Shown here: piece by piece, positions 19,534 through 30,420 of the stretch
How positions within the stretch are numbered: the stretch's first letter is position 1
Layout: every line of letters starts with the position of its first letter
Source: Roseibium sediminicola
GTDB lineage: Bacteria > Pseudomonadota > Alphaproteobacteria > Rhizobiales > Stappiaceae
Direction: 5' to 3'
Assembly: GCF_023156505.1 (NCBI RefSeq)
Contig: NZ_JALNMJ010000010.1
Location: forward strand, 62,001-126,000
Length of the DNA stretch: 64,000 bases
Notes under the pieces: model-generated
Databases searched by the model: none
Told to the model about the DNA's origin: nothing
The model's input: the letters and a program-made list of their open reading frames with translations, nothing else
Made by a program: the position numbers and the translations under genes

Positions 19534-20478
19534 TCAGGAGACGTCCGGGCCGAAGGCTGCCGCCGCGGCAAGCCCGCCCTTGTCCACCTGGCCGACCTGC
19601 CGGAACGCCGGGGATTCGACGATTTCATAGGCACTCGGGTCTTCGAACAGCTTCACCAGGATGGCGTGATTCATCTTGTGGCCGCCCTTGTAGGAGCGGT
19701 AGAGACCCAGGATCGGCAGACCGGCAAGCGCCAGATCACCGACCGCGTCGAGCGCCTTGTGGCGGGCGAATTCATCCGGCCAGCGCGTACCTTCCGGGTT
19801 CAGGACCTTGTCCTCGGCAATCGCCACGGAATTGTCCAGGGACGAGCCGAGCGCGAAGCCCATCTTCCAGAGCTGCTCGACATCCTTCACATAACCGAAG
19901 GTGCGCGCACGGGACAGATCGTCGCGGAACACGTCCGGCGTGATCTCGTCGGAAAACTGCTGGCGGCCGATGAGCGGCGTGTCGAAATCAATGGTGATGT
20001 CGAATTTCGTACCCTGATGCGGATGCAGCTCGCACCAGGCGGTGCCATTGTCGACCCGCACGGTCTTCTTGACCTTGAGATAACGGCGGCCGCGGTCCAG
20101 TTTCTTCAATCCGGCCTGCTCGATCGCTTCGACGAACACCGCGCTGCTGCCGTCCATGATCGGCATTTCCGGCCCGTCGATTTCCACAATCAGGTTGTCG
20201 ACGCCCATGCCGAAGAGAGCGGCCATCAGATGCTCGACGGTGGCCACGCCGTCTTTCGACGGATCGCCCAGAACCGTGCACAGGGCCGTCTGGGTGACCT
20301 TGTTCCAAAGCGCCGGCACTTCAACGGCATCGTCCTGATCGGTGCGGGTGAACACAATCCCCACACCAGATTCGGCGGGTACCAGGGTGATCGACGCGGG
20401 TTTGCCCGAATGAACGCCGATACCGGTCAGGGTCACCTGATCGGCAAGCGTCGTCTGTCGGTCAACATGTGTGGTCAT
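19534..20478 (-). CDS. lpxC: UDP-3-O-acyl-N-acetylglucosamine deacetylase
   Basis: A 314-residue zinc amidase, the committed step of lipid A synthesis. The zinc ligands are His83 (VEHLMAALFG) and His240 and Asp244 (FARHKALDAVGD), with catalytic His267 in GGHKMN. The start at 20478 has AAGGGCAGG upstream. It lies directly behind ftsZ, the usual alphaproteobacterial and E. coli order, but it has a 261-bp gap with a hairpin, so it probably has its own promoter. Confidence 0.97.
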   Translation of the reverse strand: MTTHVDRQTTLADQVTLTGIGVHSGKPASITLVPAESGVGIVFTRTDQDDAVEVPALWNKVTQTALCTVLGDPSKDGVATVEHLMAALFGMGVDNLIVEIDGPEMPIMDGSSAVFVEAIEQAGLKKLDRGRRYLKVKKTVRVDNGTAWCELHPHQGTKFDITIDFDTPLIGRQQFSDEITPDVFRDDLSRARTFGYVKDVEQLWKMGFALGSSLDNSVAIAEDKVLNPEGTRWPDEFARHKALDAVGDLALAGLPILGLYRSYKGGHKMNHAILVKLFEDPSAYEIVESPAFRQVGQVDKGGLAAAAAFGPDVS

Positions 20479-20681
20479 AAAGCCCTGCCCTTCAGAGGTT
20501 AGCGGGGCGTAGGATGTCCGGTATTCGAGTGTGCGAAGTTACGGACTTTTAACGATCCCGCGTTGGTTGGGAACATAGTCCCGTTCCTTCGGCGAGCGAA
20601 ATAAAGCTTTATTACGGTTTGTAACGATTCACAGGCTCGCAAATCGCTGAATTATAACGTGAAATCAGTTCCGTCACGGAA

Positions 20682-20709
20682 ACAGCCCGAAGCGTGAGCT
20701 CCGGGCTGT
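20682..20709 (-). terminator. Hairpin downstream of ftsZ
   Basis: ACAGCCCG and CGGGCTGT form an 8-bp stem 31 nt behind the ftsZ stop. The following bases on the minus strand are TTTCC, so it may act as a weak terminator at the end of the division operon. Confidence 0.6.
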
Positions 20710-20739
20710 CGCGATCAGGGAAGAAGATCGCTTAACGAA

Positions 20740-22491
20740 TCAGTTGGCCTGACGGCGCAGGAACGCCGGGATTTCCAACTGCTCGTCTTCGCTTGCGCTG
20801 ACCGGCTTCGGCGCGGCGCGCCCGGTGCCATCCAGCTGACCTGCGGCGCCCTGTGCGGACGGACGCGGCTGGGGTGCGCGCGGGGCCGGCTGTTGCATCT
20901 GCGGCGCGGGACGGGCGACCGGGGCCGCAGCCTCGTGCTCGTCCTCGTCTTCCTCGCGGCGGCCGAGACCGCTGGCAAGCCGGCGCAGAAGACCCATCGG
21001 ACGACGGTCTTCCTCGTCATGCTCGTCAAAGCCAGCCGTGGTCTGCGGTTGAGCCGGGGCCTGAGCGGCCGGCTGCGGAGCACTTGCCGGCGTCTGCTGA
21101 GCGCGGATTTCGCGCTGCGCGATCGGCGGGAAGTCTTCCACACGCGGCATGCGCGGCGAGGGATTGTGAGCTTCGGCAACCGGCGGGATGTAGGGCTGGC
21201 TGACCGGGGTGTCCTCGACAGCCTTGGCCGGTGCTTCGTCCTCGATATCCATCATCGGAGCTTTGCCCAAGGATGCGATTGTTGGCTGCACCTTCTTGAT
21301 CTCGACATCCGGATCGCTGGCCACGGAAACCGCCTGCGGCTCCGGAATGGCGAGTTCCTTCTCGAGAGTGGCAACGGCCTTGGCGGCTGCATCCTCGGCA
21401 TTGGCCTTTTCAAAGACCGGTGCCGGCTTGGACGTGGTGAATTCCGGAGTGCGCAGGGCAGCCGGAGCTTCGCTCTTCAGAGGCTGTGCTGCAACGCCAG
21501 GAAAGGTGTTGGCTGCAAGGCCTTCCTCCCTGTCGATGCCGGTTGCCACCACGGAGACGCGAATGATGCCATCCAGCGTTTCGTCGAAGGTCGCGCCCAG
21601 GATGATGTTGGCGTCCGCGTCGACTTCCTCGCGAATGCGGGTGGCCGCTTCGTCAACTTCGAACAGCGTCAGGTCATTGCCGCCGGTGATCGAGATCAGG
21701 AGGCCCTTGGCGCCCTTCATGGAGGATTCGTCGAGCAGCGGGTTGGCAATGGCCGCTTCCGCGGCCTGCTGCGCGCGTTTCTCGCCGCTGGCCTCGCCGG
21801 TGCCCATCATCGCCTTGCCCATGCCGCGCATCACGGAGCGGACGTCGGCAAAGTCGAGGTTGATAAGGCCTTCCTTGACCATCAGGTCGGTGATGCAGGC
21901 AACACCGGAATAGAGCACCTGGTCGGCCATGGCGAACGCGTCGGCGAAGGTGGTCTGGGCGTTGGCAATCCGGAACAGGTTCTGGTTCGGAATGACGATC
22001 AGCGTGTCGACATTGCGCTGCAGTTCCTCAATGCCGGATTCGGCGATGCGCATGCGCCGCGCGCCTTCGAACTGGAACGGCTTGGTAACCACACCGACGG
22101 TGAGTATACCTTGCTCTCGGGCCGCCCGCGCGATCACGGGGGCCGCGCCAGTGCCGGTGCCACCGCCCATGCCGGCGGTGATGAACACCATATGCGATCC
22201 GGACAGGTGGTCGTTGATCTCGTCGATCACTTCCTCAGCCGCGGCAGAGCCGACTTCCGGCTGGGACCCGGCTCCGAGACCTTCCGTGACGGCGACGCCC
22301 ATCTGGACGAGCCGGTCGGACTGGTTCATTGCCAGTGCCTGGGCATCCGTGTTGGCGCAAACGAAGTCGCACCCCTGGAGGCCTGCTGTGATCATGTTAT
22401 TGACGGCGTTTCCGCCCGCGCCGCCGACGCCGAAAACCGTAATCCGCGGCTTCAGCTCCTGAATGTCGGGCATCTTCAGGTTGATGGTCAT
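20740..22491 (-). CDS. ftsZ: Cell division protein FtsZ
   Basis: A 583-residue tubulin homologue forming the division ring. The N-terminal GTPase (about 15-330) has the signature GGGTGTG (109-115) and [20 protein letters not shown] very long disordered Pro/Ala/Glu-rich linker (about 335-565) follows, ending in the conserved peptide [10 protein letters not shown] that binds FtsA and other partners. The start at 22491 ([10 protein letters not shown]) matches alphaproteobacterial FtsZ and has GAGGA upstream. The frame remains open for 49 codons upstream, including an ATG at 22602. Confidence 0.97.
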   Translation of the reverse strand: MTINLKMPDIQELKPRITVFGVGGAGGNAVNNMITAGLQGCDFVCANTDAQALAMNQSDRLVQMGVAVTEGLGAGSQPEVGSAAAEEVIDEINDHLSGSHMVFITAGMGGGTGTGAAPVIARAAREQGILTVGVVTKPFQFEGARRMRIAESGIEELQRNVDTLIVIPNQNLFRIANAQTTFADAFAMADQVLYSGVACITDLMVKEGLINLDFADVRSVMRGMGKAMMGTGEASGEKRAQQAAEAAIANPLLDESSMKGAKGLLISITGGNDLTLFEVDEAATRIREEVDADANIILGATFDETLDGIIRVSVVATGIDREEGLAANTFPGVAAQPLKSEAPAALRTPEFTTSKPAPVFEKANAEDAAAKAVATLEKELAIPEPQAVSVASDPDVEIKKVQPTIASLGKAPMMDIEDEAPAKAVEDTPVSQPYIPPVAEAHNPSPRMPRVEDFPPIAQREIRAQQTPASAPQPAAQAPAQPQTTAGFDEHDEEDRRPMGLLRRLASGLGRREEDEDEHEAAAPVARPAPQMQQPAPRAPQPRPSAQGAAGQLDGTGRAAPKPVSASEDEQLEIPAFLRRQAN

Positions 22492-22606
22492 ATTATCCTC
22501 GCGACCCACTGGCGCCCCCGCTACGGGAGAACCCTCTTCTTCCCTAAGTTCCTCTGCCACGATGGGCAGCTGCATTTCCTGGATGTCGTCTTCTTGGCTC
22601 ATGTCG

Positions 22607-23929
22607 TCAGAAGCTTTCCCTGATCCACTGGCCCACACGGGCGAGATAACCAGATTGCCCGCCCCACCCTGATCGACGGTTCTTGTGTTCGAACTGTTCG
22701 ATCTGAGCGACCTGCGGATAAATCAAGAGGCCAACGGCGGCGGCAAAAGCCGGACCTTTGGCGGCCTCGGGAAGACCGGCGACACCGAGTGGCCGGCCAA
22801 GACGGACGTTGCGCCCCAGGATGTGACGCGCAACTTCTCCAAGACCCGTGAGCTGACTTGCGCCCCCGGTCAGAACGATCTGCTTGCCCACACGGCCGGC
22901 AAAGCCGGAGGCGGTCAGCCGATCTCTCACGAGTTCTAGGATTTCTTCCACGCGCGGGCGGATGACACGGGTCAGCGCCGAACGCGGGATCTGGTTGGGC
23001 AGGTCGCTGTCGCTTTCCAGCGGCGGCACCGTGAGCAGGTCACGATCGTCCGAGCTGGAGGCCAGCGGCGAGCCGTAAAGGGTTTTCAAACGCTCCGCGT
23101 CCTGGAGGCGGGTCGCGAAGGCGCGGGCAATATCCGTGGTGACATGATTGCCGCCGACGGCGATCGCGTCGAGATGGACCATGTGGCCATCGACAAAGAC
23201 CGACAGCGTCGTCGTGCCGCCGCCCATGTCGATGCAGGCAACCCCGAGTTCGGCTTCGTCGTCGACAATGGTCGACAGGCCACTGGCAAAGGGCGTCGCC
23301 ACCATGGTTTCCACATGCAGGTGACCGCGGTTGATACACAGTTCCAGATTGCGCACCGGCGGCACTTCCGCCGAAACCACCTGCATTTCAACGCCGAGCT
23401 TGTGACCCATCATGCCGCGCGGGTCGCGGATGCCGCGGCTGCCGTCGAGGGAATAGGAAATCGGCAGGGCATGCGTGACCGCCCGCCCGTCGGTGACCGA
23501 ATGGCTGGAACCGGCCGAAAGAACCCGCTGGATGTCGGCTTCCGAAACGCTGTCGCCGGCGAGCGGCACGTTGGCGCTGTAGATTTCACTCTGCAGACGG
23601 CCGCAGCTGACATTGGCGATCAAAGACTCCACCGTCACGCCGGCCATGCGCTCGGCGCTGTCCACGGCGAGACGGATCGCGTGCTCGGCCGCGTCCATGT
23701 CAACAACGACACCGGACTTGATACCGCGCGAGCGCTGATAGCCATAGCCAAGCACTTCCACCTTGTGGGAGCGGCTGGACAGGATCGTCTTGTCTTCCTG
23801 CGGCACCAGCTTGGCGATCAGGCAGCAGATCTTGGTCGAGCCGACATCGAGCACGGACATGATGACCGCGCGCCGGCTCGGCAGCGGACGCATCTTGGGC
23901 AGATACAGGTGGGATCCGGAACGGCTCAT
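22607..23929 (-). CDS. ftsA: Cell division protein FtsA
   Basis: A 440-residue actin-like ATPase that tethers FtsZ to the membrane. The phosphate 1 motif [14 protein letters not shown], the 1C domain (about 105-195), phosphate 2 [14 protein letters not shown] and the adenosine motif [12 protein letters not shown] are visible. The C-terminus [20 protein letters not shown] forms an amphipathic membrane-targeting helix. The start codon overlaps the ftsQ stop (ATGA) and AAGGAG precedes it. Confidence 0.97.
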   Translation of the reverse strand: MSRSGSHLYLPKMRPLPSRRAVIMSVLDVGSTKICCLIAKLVPQEDKTILSSRSHKVEVLGYGYQRSRGIKSGVVVDMDAAEHAIRLAVDSAERMAGVTVESLIANVSCGRLQSEIYSANVPLAGDSVSEADIQRVLSAGSSHSVTDGRAVTHALPISYSLDGSRGIRDPRGMMGHKLGVEMQVVSAEVPPVRNLELCINRGHLHVETMVATPFASGLSTIVDDEAELGVACIDMGGGTTTLSVFVDGHMVHLDAIAVGGNHVTTDIARAFATRLQDAERLKTLYGSPLASSSDDRDLLTVPPLESDSDLPNQIPRSALTRVIRPRVEEILELVRDRLTASGFAGRVGKQIVLTGGASQLTGLGEVARHILGRNVRLGRPLGVAGLPEAAKGPAFAAAVGLLIYPQVAQIEQFEHKNRRSGWGGQSGYLARVGQWIRESF

Positions 23930-24840
23930 GTGTCCCGCTCCTTCTTGCCTGCCCGGCCCTTGCCGCCGGTCATGATCTTGCGTTCCTCGGCCGCTTCGTC
24001 CGACAGCCGTACGGTGACCCGGTCGGCCAGGCGCATGTCGATCGCCACGATGTCCCGCGACAGCAGGCCGCTTTCTTCATCCATTTTCACAAGATCGGCC
24101 AGTGCCGCATCGATATTGTCCTCAGGCAGGCGGATCGAAATGCCGTTTTCCAGCTGCAGGTCCCAGCGACGGTCCGAGATCAGGAACGCGGCGCGCACGC
24201 GTGGGCGCAGTTCCGGGACCCGTTCCAGCGCCGTGTTGATCTCCCCCGCCCGGCGCTGCGCGCCGTGATTGACCACAAGAAGGAGATTGGCGTAGCGGCC
24301 ATCGACGTCATCCGTAATGACGTCGCCCGCCTCGTTGACGATCGAGACCAGGTCCCCGCGCTGCCACAGCACGTAAGGCACCCGCTCCTCGATGTTGATC
24401 TGCAAGGTGCTCGGATAGAGCTTCATCACCGAAGCGTTCTTCACCCAGGCCATCTGGCTGAGACGCTCGCGCGCACCGGCCGCATCGAACAACGCCAGCG
24501 AGGACCCTTCGTGGATTTCCAGGGCTTCCAGGATCTGAAACTCGTCGATTTCGCGCTGACCGGACAGCTTCACTGCCTCGATGCCGAAGCCTGCGGCAGA
24601 CAGGAGCGCGTCGGAAACGATCCGGCCGTGCCCCCCTATGACTATTCCATAACCAATCGTTAAGGTTAAGAACCCCAGCGCAGCAGCAGAGCCGGTCCAG
24701 CGCGGAAGATCTGCCAGTCGTCCAGCGGAGCGCCAGACGGGCTGCCGGTGCAAACGCGCGACGCCGCGCCCGCGCGGAGCCAGTTCGGCCTCCAGCGGGG
24801 TCAGCAAATCCCGGTTCTGTTTGCGTGCTAGCGACAGCAA
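23926..24840 (-). CDS. ftsQ: Cell division protein FtsQ
   Basis: A 304-residue bitopic divisome protein: a basic cytoplasmic tail (about 1-50), one membrane helix (about 51-72), a POTRA domain ([19 protein letters not shown]...) and the FtsQ beta domain (about 145-275). It links FtsB/FtsL to early divisome proteins. No ATG lies before the membrane helix; the most likely start is the TTG at 24838-24840, which has TGAGGA at correct spacing. The gene overlaps ddl by 13 nt and ftsA by 4 nt, implying translational coupling. Confidence 0.92.
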   Translation of the reverse strand: MLSLARKQNRDLLTPLEAELAPRGRGVARLHRQPVWRSAGRLADLPRWTGSAAALGFLTLTIGYGIVIGGHGRIVSDALLSAAGFGIEAVKLSGQREIDEFQILEALEIHEGSSLALFDAAGARERLSQMAWVKNASVMKLYPSTLQINIEERVPYVLWQRGDLVSIVNEAGDVITDDVDGRYANLLLVVNHGAQRRAGEINTALERVPELRPRVRAAFLISDRRWDLQLENGISIRLPEDNIDAALADLVKMDEESGLLSRDIVAIDMRLADRVTVRLSDEAAEERKIMTGGKGRAGKKERDT

Positions 24841-25754
24841 CTCGCGTCCTCAACCATCCAACTGACCAGGTCCTTGAAGCTCATTCCCTTGTGGGCCGCC
24901 ATTTCGGGCACAAGAGAGGTCGGCGTCATGCCTGGTTGCGTGTTCACTTCAAGGCAGATCAGGTCTCCGGATCCGTCTTCGCGTTCATCGAATCGGAAGT
25001 CGGCCCGGGAAACGCCGCGGCATCCCAACGCCTGATGCGCCTTAACCGCTAGTGTCTCTATGGTTTGGTAAACAATCGGTGAAATTTTTGCAGGAAGGAT
25101 GTGTTTTGAACCGCCTTCTACATATTTTGCATCATAATCGTAGAAGCCGTGCCCCACAGGCACGATGTCGATGACGCCAAGCGCCCGGTCTTCCATGACC
25201 GCGCAGGTCAATTCGCGCCCCTTGATAAACTTTTCGCACATCAGGACATCTGGGTAAGGCCAGTCGCTCCGGCCCAGCTCCTGCGGCGGAAACTCTTGAT
25301 CTTCCTTGACAATCAGCACCCCGAAGCTCGAGCCTTCGTTGATCGGCTTCAGCACGTAAGGCGGCTTCATCGGATGTTCGCGCTGGATGTCGTGGCGGTT
25401 CACAATCAGGTGCTCGGTCACCGGAACACCGGCCGCCTGCATCACCGCTTTTGCCTTCACCTTGTTCATGGCAAGGCTCGAAGCCATCACTCCGGAATGC
25501 GTATAGGGAATGTTAAGAAACTCTAATATTCCCTGAATGCAGCCATCCTCGCCGAAGGGGCCGTGCAGGGCATTGAAGGCGACATCCGGCTTCAGTTTCT
25601 TCAAAACAGCCGAAACATCGCGATCGACATCGACCCGGGTAACCCGATAGCCGGCCTCTTCGAGCGCATCTGCGCACCCCCCGCCGCTGGCAAGAGAAAC
25701 CGGGCGTTCGTTGACCCAGCCGCCCATCAGGACGGCGACGTGTTTGCTGGCCAT
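24828..25754 (-). CDS. ddl: D-alanine--D-alanine ligase
   Basis: A 308-residue ATP-grasp enzyme making D-Ala-D-Ala for the peptidoglycan stem. The N-terminal motif [15 protein letters not shown], the ATP-binding [11 protein letters not shown] and the metal/substrate region [11 protein letters not shown] and [14 protein letters not shown] are all present. The murB stop and this ATG are directly adjacent (TAGATG), so the genes are coupled. Confidence 0.96.
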   Translation of the reverse strand: MASKHVAVLMGGWVNERPVSLASGGGCADALEEAGYRVTRVDVDRDVSAVLKKLKPDVAFNALHGPFGEDGCIQGILEFLNIPYTHSGVMASSLAMNKVKAKAVMQAAGVPVTEHLIVNRHDIQREHPMKPPYVLKPINEGSSFGVLIVKEDQEFPPQELGRSDWPYPDVLMCEKFIKGRELTCAVMEDRALGVIDIVPVGHGFYDYDAKYVEGGSKHILPAKISPIVYQTIETLAVKAHQALGCRGVSRADFRFDEREDGSGDLICLEVNTQPGMTPTSLVPEMAAHKGMSFKDLVSWMVEDASCCR

Positions 25755-26726
25755 CTATGCAGCCTCCCCTGCTTGCCCCAAAAACGGCTCGATCGCGCCT
25801 TCCGGCCCGAACGTGCCCAGCCGCTTGATTTCCCATTCCAGCTGGATGCCGCTGTGCTGCAGTACCCGCGCGCGCACCGTTTCGCCCAGAAGTTCCAGTT
25901 CATGTCCGGTGGCGTTGCCGGTGTTGATCATGAAATTGCAGTGCATTTCCGACATCTGCGCGCCACCGACGGTCAGCCCGCGGCAGCCGGCGGCGTCGAC
26001 TTCCTTCCAGGCGGAAGTACCCGGCGGGTTCTTGAAGGTCGATCCCCCGGTCTTTTCTCGGATCGGTTGGGCCTTTTCCCGGTGCGCGACCACATCCGCC
26101 ATTTCCTGGCGGATCGAGGCCTCGTCCTGCGGCAGGCCCTCGAACACGGCGGACGTGAAAATCAGATCCTTCGAGGCGCCCGAATGGCGGTAGGCGTAGC
26201 CCATCTCCGCGTTTGACAGCACATGACGGGTGCCGTCACGGTCAATCGCGGTGAGCTCGACCATACGCTCGCGGGTTTCCGTACCATGGGCACCGGCATT
26301 CATCCGCAGCGCACCGCCCAACCCGCCCGGAATACCTGTGTAGAAGGCAAATCCACCCAGCCCGGCCTTGGCGGCGGCTTCCGCAAGCCGCTTGTCGGGA
26401 ACAGCCGCCCCCGCGCGGATCCGGTGGCCACCGATCTCCTCGACCGCGCCAAACCCCTTTGCGCTCAGCCGGATCACCACTCCTTCCAGGCCGCCGTCCC
26501 GGATCAAAAGGTTCGATCCGAGACCGACCGGCAGCACCGGGATCTCCCTCGGCAGCTTTTTCAGGAAGGCCGCGAGGTCTTCCTCGTCGGCCGGCTGGAA
26601 CATCAGCTGGGCCGGACCGCCGGTGCGGAACCAGGTGACAGCCGAAAGCGGCTGGTTGACGGTCAACCTGCCGCGAATGCCTTCGGCCAGGTCGGGATAC
26701 TGCGAAAGGAGATCGGGGAAACCCAT
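25755..26726 (-). CDS. murB: UDP-N-acetylenolpyruvoylglucosamine reductase
   Basis: A 323-residue FAD enzyme that reduces enolpyruvyl-UDP-GlcNAc to UDP-MurNAc. The FAD-binding motifs [10 protein letters not shown] and [12 protein letters not shown], the segment [20 protein letters not shown] and the catalytic serine region GSTFKNP identify a type I MurB. The start at 26726 has AGGAGGGAG upstream. It is placed between murC and ddl with only short gaps. Confidence 0.97.
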   Translation of the reverse strand: MGFPDLLSQYPDLAEGIRGRLTVNQPLSAVTWFRTGGPAQLMFQPADEEDLAAFLKKLPREIPVLPVGLGSNLLIRDGGLEGVVIRLSAKGFGAVEEIGGHRIRAGAAVPDKRLAEAAAKAGLGGFAFYTGIPGGLGGALRMNAGAHGTETRERMVELTAIDRDGTRHVLSNAEMGYAYRHSGASKDLIFTSAVFEGLPQDEASIRQEMADVVAHREKAQPIREKTGGSTFKNPPGTSAWKEVDAAGCRGLTVGGAQMSEMHCNFMINTGNATGHELELLGETVRARVLQHSGIQLEWEIKRLGTFGPEGAIEPFLGQAGEAA

Positions 26727-26740
26727 AAGCCGTCTCCCTC

Positions 26741-28141
26741 CTAAAGCGCTTCGAGCTGCTTCGGCAAAGCGTAGGCCCACTGGGTGATGTTGCCGGCGCC
26801 GAGGCAGATGACGAAGTCGCCCGGTTCCGCGATCTCCTTGATCAGGGCCGGGATGTCTTCCGGCCCCTCAATTGCCTGGACGTTGCGGTGCCCGCGGGTC
26901 TTCATGCCCGACACCAGATCGGTGTGCAGCGCGCCTTCGATGGGCTGCTCACCGGCCGGGTAGACCGGCGCAATGATCACGTTGTCGGCGTCGTTGAAAC
27001 AGTTGGAAAAATCGTCGAACAGGCTGTGCAGGCGCGAATAGCGATGCGGCTGCATCACCGCGATGACCTTGCCCTTGGTCGATTCGCGAGCGGCATGCAG
27101 CACCGCCTTGATCTCGACCGGATGGTGGCCGTAATCGTCGAAGATCTGAACGCCGCCGACCGTGCCTGTGTGGGTGAAACGCCGCTTGACGCCACCAAAA
27201 CCGGAAATGCCCTTCTTCAGGTCTTCCGCGCCGACACCGAGCTGGGAGGCAACCGCAATCGCCGCCGTCGCGTTGGAAACGTTGTGCAGGCCGGGCATCG
27301 GCAGCACCAGATCGGTCAGTTCCGTGACCTCGTCATTGCGCCGGTCGCGAATGGTGACCGAGAAAATCGACTTGCCGCCATCCATGGAGACATCGGTGAA
27401 GCGCACATCGGCCTGCGGGTTGGTGCCGTAGGTGACGACGCGCCGGTCCTCGATCGTGCCGATCATGGTCTGGACTTCCGGGTGGTCCAGGCACATCACG
27501 GCGAAGCCGTAAAAGGGCACGTTCTCGACGAATTGCCGGAACGCCGCGCGAACGCCGGCGAAGTCGCCATAATGGTCGAGATGCTCCGGATCGATATTGG
27601 TGACGATGGCGATGTCGGCGGGCAGCTTGATGAAGGTGCCGTCACTCTCGTCGGCCTCGACCACCATCCAGTCGCCCTCGCCCATGCGCGCATTGGTGCC
27701 GTAGGCGTTGATGATACCGCCATTGATCACAGTCGGATCGAGTCCGCCGGCATCCAGCAGCGCCGCGACCATGGAGGTCGTCGTGGTTTTGCCATGGGTG
27801 CCCCCGACGGCGATCGCCTGCTTGAAGCGCATCAACTCGGCCAGCATTTCCGCGCGGCGCACCACCGGGATCAGTTTTTCACGGGCCGCGACCAGTTCCG
27901 GATTGTCCTTCTTGATCGCGGAAGACACCACCAGCACCTCAGCATCGCCGAGATTGTCCGCGGCGTGGCCGACCGTCACCTTGATGCCGTTTGCCCGCAA
28001 ACGCTGGACATTGGCGTTTTCGGCCATGTCGGAGCCCTGCACCTCGTAGCCAAGGGTTTTCAGCACCTCGGCAATGCCACTCATGCCGATGCCGCCGATG
28101 CCGACAAAATGCACCGGTCCGATATCCTGCGGCATCTTCAT
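26741..28141 (-). CDS. murC: UDP-N-acetylmuramate--L-alanine ligase
   Basis: A 466-residue Mur ligase that adds L-alanine to UDP-MurNAc. The Rossmann motif [15 protein letters not shown] opens the protein. The ATP loop [11 protein letters not shown] and the Mur ligase middle-domain motif [11 protein letters not shown] follow, and the C-terminal domain carries [12 protein letters not shown]. The start at 28141 has AAGGAGAA upstream, and its ATGA overlaps the murG stop. The open frame continues upstream over murG sequence, which is spurious. Confidence 0.97.
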   Translation of the reverse strand: MKMPQDIGPVHFVGIGGIGMSGIAEVLKTLGYEVQGSDMAENANVQRLRANGIKVTVGHAADNLGDAEVLVVSSAIKKDNPELVAAREKLIPVVRRAEMLAELMRFKQAIAVGGTHGKTTTTSMVAALLDAGGLDPTVINGGIINAYGTNARMGEGDWMVVEADESDGTFIKLPADIAIVTNIDPEHLDHYGDFAGVRAAFRQFVENVPFYGFAVMCLDHPEVQTMIGTIEDRRVVTYGTNPQADVRFTDVSMDGGKSIFSVTIRDRRNDEVTELTDLVLPMPGLHNVSNATAAIAVASQLGVGAEDLKKGISGFGGVKRRFTHTGTVGGVQIFDDYGHHPVEIKAVLHAARESTKGKVIAVMQPHRYSRLHSLFDDFSNCFNDADNVIIAPVYPAGEQPIEGALHTDLVSGMKTRGHRNVQAIEGPEDIPALIKEIAEPGDFVICLGAGNITQWAYALPKQLEAL

Positions 28142-29244
28142 GGCCGTTCTCCTTGTTTCGTGGCAATCTTTTCGACCAGATCGGCCAGGCGTTTGACCGC
28201 ATCGGGCCTGCCGACGCTGCGCGCGTTTTTCGCGGCTTCCTTGAGCATTTCCGGCGCATTCATGAACCGGAGGATTTCCTTGGCGAGACGCTCCGGATAA
28301 AGATCCACCTGCCGGATCGGCCAGGCGCCGCCGACCTTTTCCAGAACCTTGGCATTGGCGGCCTGGTCCTGATCGATGGCGCCGGGCAACGGCACCAGAA
28401 TGGAAGGCCGGCCCAGCACGCCGAGCTCGCTCACCGAGGAAGCCCCCGAGCGGCACAAGACGAGATGCGCATGCGCGATCCGTTGCGGCATGTCCTGGAA
28501 AAACGGCGCGCATTCGGCCTGAACGCCAAGCGCGTCATAAGCCGCCTGAACCCGCTCCATGTCTTCCGGCCGGCATTGCTGCACGATTTGGAGGCGTTTT
28601 CGAATGTCTTCAGGCAATTTCTCGACCGCAGGCGGCACCAGATCCGAGAAGAACCGCGCGCCTTGCGAACCACCGAACACCAACAACCGGAAAGGACCGG
28701 TCGGTTCGGGCGTCGAGTAGAAAATCTCGGAGGCATTCAAAACCGCGTCGCGCACCGGGTTGCCGGTCTCGACCAGTTTCGCGGTCAGCTCTGCCGGAAG
28801 ATCGTCCATCGGCACGCTGGTTGCGATTGCGTCAACACCCTTGGCCAGCAACTTGTTGGCCCGGCCCATGACACCGTTCGCTTCATGCAACACAGACGGG
28901 GTTCCGGTCAGGCGCGCCGCGAACATCGGCGGAAAGGTCGGGTACCCGCCGAAGCCGGCGACGACGTCCGGCTTGAGTTTCTTGATAACCTTGCGCGCCT
29001 GCAGGGTGCCCAACATCAGTTTGAGCGCGGTCTTCGCCAGCAGCAGGGGATTGCGGCCGCGAATGGTTTCGGAGGAAATGATGTGGACCTCGCGGGCCGG
29101 AAAGGCGCTGCCGTATTTGTCGGCGCGCTCGTCCGTCGCCAGCTCCACGGTCCAGCCACGCCGGATCAGCTCGCTGGCAAGCGCCTGTGCGGGAAACAGG
29201 TGGCCGCCTGTGCCGCCGGCCGTCAATAAAACAGTTTTACTCAT
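28138..29244 (-). CDS. murG: Lipid II synthase MurG
   Basis: A 368-residue GT28 glycosyltransferase that adds GlcNAc to lipid I on the inner face of the membrane. The N-terminal glycine-rich loop [12 protein letters not shown], the second loop [12 protein letters not shown] and the UDP-GlcNAc-binding region [24 protein letters not shown] are present. It overlaps murC by 4 nt and follows ftsW by a short gap. Confidence 0.97.
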   Translation of the reverse strand: MSKTVLLTAGGTGGHLFPAQALASELIRRGWTVELATDERADKYGSAFPAREVHIISSETIRGRNPLLLAKTALKLMLGTLQARKVIKKLKPDVVAGFGGYPTFPPMFAARLTGTPSVLHEANGVMGRANKLLAKGVDAIATSVPMDDLPAELTAKLVETGNPVRDAVLNASEIFYSTPEPTGPFRLLVFGGSQGARFFSDLVPPAVEKLPEDIRKRLQIVQQCRPEDMERVQAAYDALGVQAECAPFFQDMPQRIAHAHLVLCRSGASSVSELGVLGRPSILVPLPGAIDQDQAANAKVLEKVGGAWPIRQVDLYPERLAKEILRFMNAPEMLKEAAKNARSVGRPDAVKRLADLVEKIATKQGERP

Positions 29245-29261
29245 GAAATCGGCTTACGGAT

Positions 29262-30419
29262 TTACATTAGGGACGAGGGTGACAACCGGCTGACCGTGAC
29301 GACATCGCCGCGCGAGGGCTGCGGCCGCCGTCGCGTCAGCGCCAGAATGGCGCCTGCGGTCATGGCGGAGGACAACAGGGACGAGCCGCCATAGGAGATG
29401 AATGGCAGCGTCATGCCCTTGGACGGCATCAGATGAAGGTTCACGGCAAGATTGATGGTCGCCTGCAGACCGAACAGGACCACGAGGCCCGCGGTCGCCA
29501 GACGGCTGAACGCGTCCTGGTCTCGGCTGGCATGTTTGAGCCCGCGCAGTACGATGAAGGCGAAGACGGAGACCAGCACCAGACAGATGATCACGCCGAA
29601 CTCCTCCCCGACCACGGCGAAGATGAAATCGGTGTGGCTGTCCGGCAGAATGCGCTTCACAGTGCCCTCACCCGGACCGCGGCCGAACCAGCCGCCGGCC
29701 AGGAAGGAATCCCGGGCGGTGTCGACCTGGTAGGTGTCTCCGGACGCCGGATCGAGAAACCGGTCGACGCGGTTGGTCACGTGCGGGAGGAAGGCATAAG
29801 CGGCAAACAGCCCGGCAATGCCGATCAGGCCGAGCGCCATGATGATCAGCCAGGAAATGCCGTTCAGGAAGAACAGCCCCGCCCAGACGAGACCCAGCAG
29901 CATGGTCTGGCCGAAATCCGGCTGTGCGATCAAAAGCGCGGCGCAGATCGCAAACAGCACGAAGGCGAACAGCACACCGGGCACTTCCCGGCGGCGTCCG
30001 CTTTCCGACAACAGAAACGCAATCAGGATCACAAAGGCCGGTTTCAGGAATTCCGACGGCTGCAGCGAGAACCCGGCGATATAGATCCAGCGCCGGGCGC
30101 CCTTGGCCTCGAAGCCGGCGAACAGGGTCGCGATCATCAAGAGAAGCGAGATCGTGAACACGATCAGCGCGGCGCGCCGGACCATGCGTGGCGGCATTAA
30201 CGAGGCCGCCAGCATGATGATCACGCCGGGGACCAGGAACATGGCCTGTCGCTTAACGAAGAACAGGGTTTCAACACCGAGCCGTTCGGCCACCGGCGGG
30301 CTTGCCGCGAAGGACAGGACCACGCCACCGACCATCAGAAGTCCAAAGGCCGCAAGGAGATAGTGGTCCACAGTCCAGAGCCATTCGGCAAAGCGGCTGC
30401 GATCGGCGCGTGAAACCAT
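29262..30419 (-). CDS. ftsW: SEDS peptidoglycan polymerase FtsW
   Basis: A 385-residue polytopic membrane protein with about ten helices, the septal glycan polymerase paired with FtsI. The SEDS motifs GFSLQPSEFLKPAFV, QPDFGQT and SYGGSSLLSS, and the catalytic-loop segment DSFLAGGWFGRGPGEG, are conserved. The start at 30419 (MVSRADRS) follows the murD stop by one nucleotide (TAACATG) with GGAGGAGG upstream, so translation is coupled. Confidence 0.96.
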   Translation of the reverse strand: MVSRADRSRFAEWLWTVDHYLLAAFGLLMVGGVVLSFAASPPVAERLGVETLFFVKRQAMFLVPGVIIMLAASLMPPRMVRRAALIVFTISLLLMIATLFAGFEAKGARRWIYIAGFSLQPSEFLKPAFVILIAFLLSESGRRREVPGVLFAFVLFAICAALLIAQPDFGQTMLLGLVWAGLFFLNGISWLIIMALGLIGIAGLFAAYAFLPHVTNRVDRFLDPASGDTYQVDTARDSFLAGGWFGRGPGEGTVKRILPDSHTDFIFAVVGEEFGVIICLVLVSVFAFIVLRGLKHASRDQDAFSRLATAGLVVLFGLQATINLAVNLHLMPSKGMTLPFISYGGSSLLSSAMTAGAILALTRRRPQPSRGDVVTVSRLSPSSLM

Positions 30420-30420
30420 G

